From assembly GCA_916610825.1 (NCBI GenBank), contig OU744447.1:3460146-3524145 (forward strand): a stretch of 64,000 bases of DNA, in the 5' to 3' direction. Shown in pieces: positions 55,725-64,000 of the stretch. The translations under genes and the position numbers were made by a program. Under the pieces are notes generated by a model. It saw only the letters and a program-made list of their open reading frames with translations. It was not told where the DNA came from and searched no databases. Numbering within the stretch: position 1 is the first letter of the stretch; the number at the start of each line of letters is the position of its first letter. The stretch is from Haliclystus octoradiatus (taxonomy: Eukaryota; Cnidaria; Staurozoa; Stauromedusae; Haliclystidae).

Positions 55725-58384
55725 ATGGCACTAGACACTGTATTTATCAAGGAAGTAATTTTTGTTTTTATTACATTGGCTCTCTACGAAATCAGCGCAA
55801 GCATTTGTCAAAATGGATCAATCGCAACTGAGAATTTTAAGGGAAGATATTTCGAAAACCATGCTATTAATTCAACAAATGATATGGCAACTCTTACAAA
55901 TGTATCCACAGTGCATCACTGCCGGAAAAAATGCGTGGAAAAAATGTTTTGTAAAGCTATCAGCTACAATAAACGAAAAAATGTGAAGGAAAACTGTAAA
56001 CTGTTTAGCATTAATGGATTGAATCAATTTCTTGCATCAGATGAAAATACAGATACAATATTCATTACTCCTGTAAGTATTTTATATACTGTACTACTAA
56101 TGGTGCTTTCCAGAAATTTTTATTAATGATGTTTTCTAGAAACAGTTTGTAGTTGAAGTCATATTTAGAAGGAATCTTCCACTTCTTTAATGTTAAAAAA
56201 TGTTAGTGACTGTAGATAACTTGCATGAAACCAGTCATTGCATCAAGCATAGAAATTAGAATTTTGCTTAATATTTCTTCCGCTTTCGCGTTAATTAATT
56301 TGATGCATTCCTGGTAGTTTGGCATTTTCAACAAAAACAGACTCATACAGAAAGTTACAAATAACTTAAATTAAACGTGATAAAGTTGAAACGGTTTCGA
56401 GAATATATTTGTATTTTATTTTCTTCTTGTTATAATACTCTTTCGTTGTGAATTCTATTTATATTTTTTACATTATGCAGATCAACTTCCAGTTCAAAAT
56501 ATCAGGTAATAATTGTTTCAATTGTATAATTAACTGTCCAAAAGCTAGCAACATTCTCAATCTCTTATATTCACATTATATCTAGCAGTTTTTCCTTTAA
56601 TCGCTATTTATTGAGAAGGGTTATTCTGATTTATTAACTGAAAACAAGTTCTCTGGTCAAATATTTAAAATGAGAAGACTTCGCATTTATCTAATTGGTT
56701 TTGTGACTTGATATGAGTGTTGTGAGAATTATTTGAAAAAGTAATTAATTTGATTACAAATTACTTTTACTAAAAATTCAAAAATTACATTACTAATTAC
56801 TTTTCCGAAAAAGTAATTAATTACTAATTACTTTGTTACATTTGAAATAATTATCAAATCGTTTCTGTCCGTAAAGATTCAAGATTATATGTATTTTAGG
56901 CTAGACAGGAAGTGTTTATTATAATATGTTTACTATCTGTAGCTGAACCATAGTTAAAAAACATTGAACTAATCAAAAATTTGAACGACCAAACCATAAA
57001 AATACACAGATAAAAATTAAATTACCAAATTTAATGAACTTTTTACGAAATAGTTTGGTCAAATTACTTTGATTAATATTAGTGTAAATTTTTGTGTTTG
57101 AACATGATTTTTTCTGGCGAAAAATGGTTGCAAAGATTATGAGTTTTTCATCGATAAAATATCAAATGATTTCAAGTCAAAAACATTTGTGTGTTTTTCT
57201 CATCAACTCCAAATGAGTTGACATTTTCATCTTTGAACAATAGAACTGGCAAATGGCGTGACGAATAAAATCTATGTGATGTAAACAATGAAATACTTTA
57301 TTTCGAAAATCTTGCCGCTGCTAATATAATTTCAAAATCAAAACATTTACAAAACAATAACCAACTCACACAAACAACAATCATTTCAAATCATTTAGGA
57401 CTTCACAATGGCAGGCTTAACGATATCGCATTGAAAACATTTATGCCTACTTCTTAAAAACAAAACAATAAATCTTTTGTAAAGAAATCGCGAATATATT
57501 ATTTCGAAAAATAATCGGGAAGTAACGTCAATTACTCTATCGCTGCAAATACTCATTACTTGAAAAAGTAACTTATTACTTACTTATTACTTTTTTCAAA
57601 AAAGTAATTAATTACCCCTAAAATTTATTCAAAAGTAACGAATATTTTTGTAACGAGTACTCACAACAGGCCACAACACTGCTTGACATATTGTATTCCG
57701 GAAATTTCATTAGTGTAAGGCTTATGTCTTTTTAACATTGAAACCTAGCTAATCGATATAAAATAATCAAGAATGGTGATAAATGTAGGATTCTTGTAGG
57801 AAACAGAAAAAATATATGAAAAGCACTGCATGTAACGTATTCAGGCTGGTGTATATTAAGCCTACGTTTTTATCCTATTCCTTAAATTTCCAACATTATT
57901 CAAGCGTTTAAAGATTAACAGTATATAAAATGGTTATACCCAAAGAATATTAATTTACAATCTCTTCTTTGTATAGAATACACGAAGGCATTAGCAGACC
58001 CTATTAAAGTTGGTTCTAGGAATGACAAACCAGGAAATTTTACGTTTCAACAGTTTGAAGTTAAATCATTCTAGTGGTGGGTTTATTTGTGCGGGTCCAC
58101 GCGTTATGGTTATTATGCCATTTGGATGCTTTTGGCAAACTCCCAAACCAAATTTTGTCCTACTAGTGAAAGGGTACAGGGGTGATGTCATTGTCCGTCC
58201 TAATCAATTCAATGAATATGAAGGAGATGGTATGGAGACACAATACGTAGCTACATCTGGATTTTACCCATTGATTCAAGGCTCAATATATTCATTCTGG
58301 TACAAGGAAGACTATACAGATTCTGCAGAATATGGCAATTCAGGGGAATCATTATTTGAGCTATTCCTTAAGATGGAAATCTAA
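55725..58384 (+). CDS. secreted PAN/Apple-like domain protein, with a frame break in the last exon
   Basis: Exon 1 (55725-56072) encodes 116 residues: a hydrophobic signal-like segment (about 9-27), then a PAN/Apple-like domain with Cys28, Cys66, Cys70, Cys76 and Cys91 (HHCRKKCVEKMFCKAISYN). Exon 2 (56481-56505) adds INFQFKIS in matching phase. The best acceptor for exon 3 (TTCTTTGTATAG, ending 57976) gives a plausible frame with NFTFQQFEVKSF that stops at TAG 58072-58074. A long frame, offset by +1, goes on from there to TAA 58382-58384 and reads VMVIMPFGCFW and SIYSFWYKEDYTD. A weaker acceptor, TTCTAG before 58020, would reach the long frame directly. I do not recognise the C-terminal part. 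The protein may bind carbohydrate or protein outside the cell. Confidence 0.6.
56715..57681. mobile_element. hAT-type element in intron 2 of the PAN-domain gene
   Basis: The right end is CCACAACACTG and the left end GAGTGTTGTG. CTTGATAT (56707-56714) and CTTGACAT (57682-57689) form an 8-bp duplication with one mismatch. Both subterminal parts are packed with AAAAGTAATTAATTA-type repeats, like the termini of the hAT element near 52790-52937. No transposase frame. Confidence 0.75.
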
Positions 58385-59599
58385 AAATGTCAATCCTTTT
58401 GAAGGTTTTGATCCTATTCCGCTAACCTATGATGAACACAAGCTTGGCAAAACATTTATATTAATTTAAATGGATTCATTATCTCAATTTTTGATATATA
58501 TATGGCATTATATTCATAACATTATCACCAATGGGAAATATGCAATAACATAAAATAGCATGTAAATAATTATATACATTTAAAACAACTAGCACGGTAG
58601 ATATTAGTAACTAAAATATGTTTTCTTGGGTAGAGCCTCTAATATTGGGTATTCATTTTGTTTTATACAATATATATTCAAGGCTAAGTTGACCTTCGTT
58701 AAAATTTACTCTAAATAGAAAACGTGAAAGTAAGCCTTGCCTTGCAAAATTCATGAAACTTATCATCAAATGGCATAAAATCATATCCTCACGATTCATA
58801 ATATGTATCAGTTTGAACTGTTTGATGGCCATTAATGCTATTTGTGAAGATACATCTGCCAACTATTTACAAGACCCGTGTTTTGGTTAAATATAGAGAA
58901 TGGATGCAGATCCCTTTCAGCTTTTAACTGTTTAACATTTGTATATATGTATTTAGGATTGTAAGTAGGTACAGGAATTTGAAGAACAATAAATATAAAA
59001 ACTTGAAAATACTTGAAACAATGCAGAGGCAATTGTCTAACGAAATTCTAAAGAAGCCATGAATTAGCTGTATATATGTATTGCAAACAACCATGAAACA
59101 ACGAACGTTTGAATGCTGGTGCAGTCTTTGACAGAAAACATTCATCCAGCAGAGAGTTCCACAAAGTACTTATTTGAAAATTAGATTCTTCACTGAGTTG
59201 CCCTTTGCAATTTTTTATATTTCAATTTTAATTTCTCAAAAATGTTGATGCTTAATCTCTGCTGCATGTTCTGTTCATCATCTTCATCATATATTGATTC
59301 AGGGCCTGGTAAGCCATATTAGGGTTTGTTTCCACAGGGCTGTTGCGTGATGGAAGATGATACCTCAGCTTACTCATCCGTTATTTCAAAAGAATTTCTT
59401 TCTATATATCTAAGGTCATACCTGACTCAAATTGATCACCCTGTAAATTTGAAATCGCTAAATCTATATGTGATGTAACTGTGTTTATAACTGTGAAAGT
59501 TATTATCAAGCTGTTCTGTCTTGTATATGTGAAGTTGTAATTCTATGTGTAATTAACGTCATCACCTTATGTAATTACTGTAATCTATCTATATGTAAT
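58385..59599. other. non-genic spacer after the PAN-domain gene
   Basis: Only short unsupported frames are present (minus strand 58653-58862, 58838-59032, 58924-59145). Their order suggests decayed repeat sequence. No canonical AATAAA was found close after the stop at 58384. Confidence 0.4.
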
Positions 59600-59978
59600 T
59601 TGAATAATCAATTAGTTCCAGTTTGACCGTCGTCGTGTTTGCTGGGACTCAGAGTCGTTTATAGCAGATCCTGGTATACGACACTATACAAGTGAATGAT
59701 GTGTTTGCAATACGTGTACGTGGGTGATGTTATGTGTTGGTTAAAAATATTTTCAGTAAGATCGATGTTAATTTGCGTGTCATTGTTGAATTTGAATTAA
59801 GCGTGTTAATGTTAAAATCATCTAAAATTATATTTGATTTATCATTATGATCTAAGTAACCTATAAAATTTGAAAATTCGTCTAAATAATCTATGTGTGC
59901 GTGTGGATGCCTATGTATACATGTAATAAATAAATTGTGTCGAGTGTGTGGTATGTGAAGTTCTATTGTGGTGCTCAT
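59600..59978 (-). pseudogene. LINE endonuclease-domain remnant
   Basis: The minus strand reads HNLFITCIHRHPHAHIDYLD, then SNIILDDFNINTLN and further on NQHITSPTYTY. It follows the APE-type endonuclease of non-LTR retrotransposons (Tyr-Arg-Pro-Pro-like, then ILGDFNINLL, then TSPTR). The usual Gly before DFN is Asp here and stops follow, so it is dead. Confidence 0.65.
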
Positions 59979-60080
59979 TAAATAAAATTATTGTATTAAG
60001 ATGGAATCTTGAATAAATAGCCTGACTTTATATATATGTAAACACCTTGTCTGCAGACAAATAGACTACTGTTATCATAC

Positions 60081-60207
60081 CTGATGGGAGAACTGTAGCA
60101 ATCCAGAGATATGAGGTCGTCTGGTATCTCAGGGGATAGTCACTTCTCTGTAAAACTCCATAACGATTGAAATCTCCAGAACAAAAATATTTCGTTTGGA
60201 GTTCAAG
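60081..60207 (-). CDS. probable exon of an unidentified gene
   Basis: A 127-nt open block on the minus strand lies between an acceptor (TTTTTTATCGCAG) and a donor (GTATGA). It reads LELQTKYFCSGDFNRYGVLQ, then RSDYPLRYQTTSYLWIATVL. Composition and splice sites look like a real exon, but I do not recognise the protein and found no partner exons in the window. Upstream exons could lie beyond 64000. A related sequence on the opposite strand starts at 53791. Confidence 0.4.
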
Positions 60208-62759
60208 CTGCGATAAAAAACATTGAACAAGTCATTAAAATAAGTCCATCAGTTTTATGATAATGAAAATAGTACAAAATACTGAATTGCATTGAATTAC
60301 TAAAATAACTAAAGCCAGCAAAATATGTTTTGAAGAATCAAAGAAGCGTATAGTGAAATAAACAATCTAGAGCGGGGCAATAACGCTTTTGAAAATTAGA
60401 CAGATTTTAGATCCTTACTTTATCAATGAAACAAAATGCAGTTCACAATTTGTTTCACATCTACAATCAAACTTTCACTTTTTTTCAATTAATGCCTTTA
60501 ATATATAACTTGTGAGAACATTGATAAAGCAATCTGTTTTGTAATCAAAGCTACCTTGGTGCGTGCTGGTACAGTAGAAACAATCTAGCGCGGGGCACAA
60601 AAATGTAGAGCTTTCAAGGAAATTTTAAAATGACGTCGTTATTCGAAAAATTTGAAAAAAGTTCAAAATTTGATGAGACTATCGGAGAGTATACAGAGAA
60701 TTCAAAGCTATTAATTCTGAGTTAATCAAATCATTTTACAAGAGTGTTTATATAATTCATAATTAAATGTAAATATGTGAACTATTTGGTTTATAATTCA
60801 GATTTCATTACGTTGTTTAGCAATAAGAACAAGACACAGTATTTTGCTACAGTTTAGAGATATAAAATAGTGTGCCTTGTTCTAATTATTCCTCATCAAC
60901 ATTTAATGAACATAGCTAAGAATCATTTTAATAGTTAATACAGTTTGGATATGAGTGTAACAAACCTTGTGTTACAAAATAAAAAGTGAAAAAGGTTGCA
61001 AATAATAATCGATCATAGCGAACATTATTTATTAAATATAACCATTTTCCAAATAAGTTCCAAATAATAATTACGAGAGGCAAAATCTCCAACAACGTTT
61101 ATATACATACAACTATATTGCAACCATACTTCATCGAAGAAGAATATAAACCCGATAAGAATAAATATAAATTGTCTTTTATTCGAAATAAATCAGACGA
61201 AGATAGATTTCATGTCGCGAAATAATTCTGATGAAGATGGATTTCATATCGCGATCAAATGAATGGTAAAGTAGATTCCTTTTCTATAGCACGAATCCTT
61301 TTCATCATACATCATAACACGAACATTTAATTATTACCATCGGCTATGGTATTTATATATCTTTGAAGCTGCACTAGACAATTCCACTCTATAAATCATC
61401 GCGTCCGTTTCAAGAAATTCTGAAAAATATGCATATCAAGAATCTGGCAAAATGAGTAGTTTTCATTTTTCTATCAAGACAACTAATTTATTCATAATCG
61501 TCTTTTCTTTCATTCTACAAATGTAAGGTGATATAAATAGCGCCTAGAGATATTGACAACAAGATGTAACATAATATCAATATCGAATTATTATAGCGAT
61601 TTATTATAGAATTTTCTTTTATTTTAAAAGAATGTTGATGCTCCCATTCTTAAAAATTTGATAAAAAGAAGCACCATGATCCTCATTTCTTACGTCTTCT
61701 TTTACTTATAAAATTCTATTTTCCAACGATCTCTTGGTAATTTGATAGACTGCCATGAAAATCACAGGCCTACTTGCCGAGATTGTTAACATCAAGAATT
61801 TATAGGCACATATACTATCATATGATAATATTATCATATTTTACTATATATAAATATTGCAATAAAGATTTGCGAATCCGAACCAAACGCGATCCGATCG
61901 TATCGGGTCAGATTCGGGTTGATATTTTGGGTCTTCGGATTGGATCGGATTTGAAGTGCTTTTTATTGATAATTTAAGATTTTGAAATATGACTGAGTTG
62001 TAATTTGTAATAATTGATGTGCTCTAGCTCCTTTTCAATACATAAAATAAAGTTTTTCTATGTAGATATAGCGACGTTAAATGCATAAAATTGGCCGGTG
62101 GACTTTTCGCTTGGTCTTCAAATATGCACTGATTCACACCATTATTTGTAATATTAACCGAAAAACATATCTAATCCTTCAATACAGAAGTCGACATGCG
62201 TTACATAACCTTATACAAGAAAATTATGGAAAACTAATGAAGATATTATCGCAAATCGATTGGTGTCTTGGTGTCATTTCTTGGAGTATAGAGTACATCG
62301 CGCGGAGGTCCATTGAAGATTACTGAAAATATATCTTACAAGTTGAGCTATTTTTTAGTGATTGCTATAGATGATAGATTATTTAATCGTGATCACAATT
62401 TTCGGCATGACAATATCATCATGTAAGTAATTGAAATATATAAACTCGGACATACCCTTTCCAGTAAGAGTCATAGAATGTATGTATCGATTTATCCTGG
62501 CCTGGAGATTTTATTGCACAAAGAATTCATAATAAATCAAATTAAAGTGAAAAGTTGATTGGTTAAATGTATTTCAAAATTTGACAATTTAACTACACAT
62601 TTTTGTTAATGTTATCTATTATTTTCAAATAATTATACCTTGGCATTCTTTCAAAATTCTTTCGATATATTGGCAGATCACCAAATGAGTTATTATAGTT
62701 ATAAAACCAACGCTAAGAGCCTGACATATAAACATCTAGATGCAGTATCGCTGAATCTT
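60208..62759. other. gene-free stretch
   Basis: No exon, transposon end or array could be supported. A short phrase, AAACAATCTAG-GCGGGGCA, occurs at about 60361 and 60578. A GATCCGAT-rich patch lies at 61885-61950. The frame at 62081-62326 has no recognisable domain. Confidence 0.45.
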
Positions 62760-63294
62760 GCCATACAACAAACCAATGGGGGATTTTAACGACTTTATCA
62801 CCATCGTCGATGATACATATTATGCATGGCAAGCAGTATTCAATACCATTGTAAATGATATTGACCACTTAAACAAATCAAGGTGAAATCGAAAAAGAGA
62901 ACAATTTTTAGATGACCATGCCAGAATGTTTAAAAATAAGCGATATAATTACCTTAAAATATTTATTAGAACAATTAACGCAATTTATTTCAATTATTTA
63001 AAAAAATTAGGAATCAATTTACAAATTGTTTTGCAAACAAAAGGCAATGCACGAAAAACTATTATCATAAAAATATATTAGAAAACAAAGGTAATCCTAA
63101 AAAAATGTGGAAATTTCTGAAAGAGATTTTACTAAATAAGTTAAAAAAAATGTAAATATTAATACTCTCAACATAAATGATAAACCAATTACTGAAAATA
63201 TAACTATAGCAAATGAATTTAACAATTATTTTTAAGATATTGCAAATAAATTAGCATCGTCTATCCAGTCAACAAATTATAATCCAATCACTTC
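62760..63294 (+). pseudogene. LINE ORF2 remnant (between endonuclease and reverse transcriptase)
   Basis: Several frames in turn show a basic stretch with NRKREQFLDDHARMFKNKRY, then LENKGNPKKMWKFLKEILLN, and INDKPITENITIANEFNNYF with IANKLASSI. The YY-x10-KN-x-KK-W-K pattern and the IANEFNNYF motif are typical of the segment before the reverse transcriptase in CR1/L2-like LINEs. Stops and shifts show decay. The TTAA MITE copy at 63295 cuts it off. Confidence 0.7.
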
Positions 63295-63735
63295 AAAGTG
63301 GGAATAAACCACAAACAATGGCGTAATTTTTTTCGATATGGAAATTATTTCTTGGTGAAAAAACGACTTCAAAGTGGTGTTTTGACTGAAATGTCCCTGA
63401 GAAAGAAAAGGGATTGGATCTAGCTTTATGACGACAAAGTCACAAGTCGTGCGGTTTGTCTAACAGATTTAAGAGTGGGCTGATCACCCGACGTTATCTT
63501 TGAGGTTACCTAGCTAAACGAAGTCACACAAAATCATTTCTGACAAGGCTAAGCCATGAACATATAAACTTGCGAATTACGTAAAAAAGATGCAATTTGT
63601 GATTTCAGGAGCAGAATAAAATCTACTGACACGCTCAGACAAAATAATTTCTCGTAGCGTCATTAAGCGCGATGAATCTGATATAGATTGCGGATTAACA
63701 CAAATTTCAGGCGGTGCGACTGTTCCTTTGGGAAT
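63295..63735. mobile_element. truncated copy of the TTAA MITE
   Basis: AAAGTGGGAATAAACC at 63295 matches the left end of 15189-15869, and the match runs through the unique centre to about GACTGTTCCTTTG. The right arm is missing. It lies inside the LINE remnant. Confidence 0.75.
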
Positions 63736-64000
63736 ATAGTATAGTGACACATATTAGTTACGTATTCTGTATGACCCCAGTACTTCTCAAATCTTAATTA
63801 GTAGACACATGCCCTTCGAAATAGCTTGATCCTACGCTATATAAGTTTCAACTATGATTATCTCTATGTGCAACTTGTTCTTGAGTAAATATTTCTTTAA
63901 AGATATCCTTTTAATGATTGAAATGTGAATGTAAACTGACTCAATTTGCAAGGGCATACACAGACGACTCTTCTTTCGAAATAGTTGGTACTGCAAAGTA
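63736..64000. other. end of window, no feature seen
   Basis: AT-rich sequence with no exon or repeat end that I can support. Confidence 0.4.

Overview
This is a piece of an AT-rich, intron-rich animal genome. Nearly all coding sequence is in short exons with GT-AG junctions, separated by introns of 0.3-5.6 kb filled with transposon debris. The proteins are clearly metazoan. The host is probably an invertebrate, possibly a tunicate or another marine deuterostome, but nothing here proves the clade.

Three genes can be read. (1) 1915-18392, minus strand: a complete 8-exon gene for RPB5 (POLR2E), the shared RNA polymerase I/II/III subunit, 207 aa. (2) 19095-49413, plus strand: a complete 26-exon gene for a TTLL7-type tubulin polyglutamylase, 822 aa. 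Every exon phase agrees and the core, the basic helix and the vertebrate-like C-terminal region are all present. The two genes are head to head across a 702-bp gap that holds a YY1-like site and is probably a shared promoter. (3) 55725-58384, plus strand: a secreted protein with a PAN/Apple-like cysteine pattern. Its last exon has an in-frame stop followed by a long ORF in the +1 frame. One more exon-like block, of unknown identity, lies on the minus strand at 60081-60207 and has an inverted relative at 53791.

The rest is mostly mobile DNA. DNA transposons include a piggyBac-like element with TTAA sites, three hAT-type elements with 8-bp target duplications, a PIF/Harbinger element with transposase remnants, pogo-like MITEs with TA duplications, a TTAA MITE with 180-bp arms, a TA element nested in a foldback element, and a family built from the palindrome GTTCATGAAC. 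Retroelements include a Penelope-like GIY-YIG remnant, several LINE fragments, LINE 3' ends with ATG or TAA tails, and at least two tRNA-derived SINE families. Tandem arrays include a 63-bp repeat, a 147-bp repeat, a roughly 225-bp satellite, and a (TAA)n tract of about 970 bp only 140 bp after the TTLL7 stop codon.

The most notable architecture is a 1.5-kb inverted repeat in POLR2E introns 1 and 4. It brackets exons 2-4 and could favour a circular RNA. Also notable are a cluster of six identical TGTCAGTCAGACA sites next to the shared promoter, and the frame break in the PAN-domain gene. No prokaryotic gene, CRISPR array or convincing intact tRNA gene was seen.
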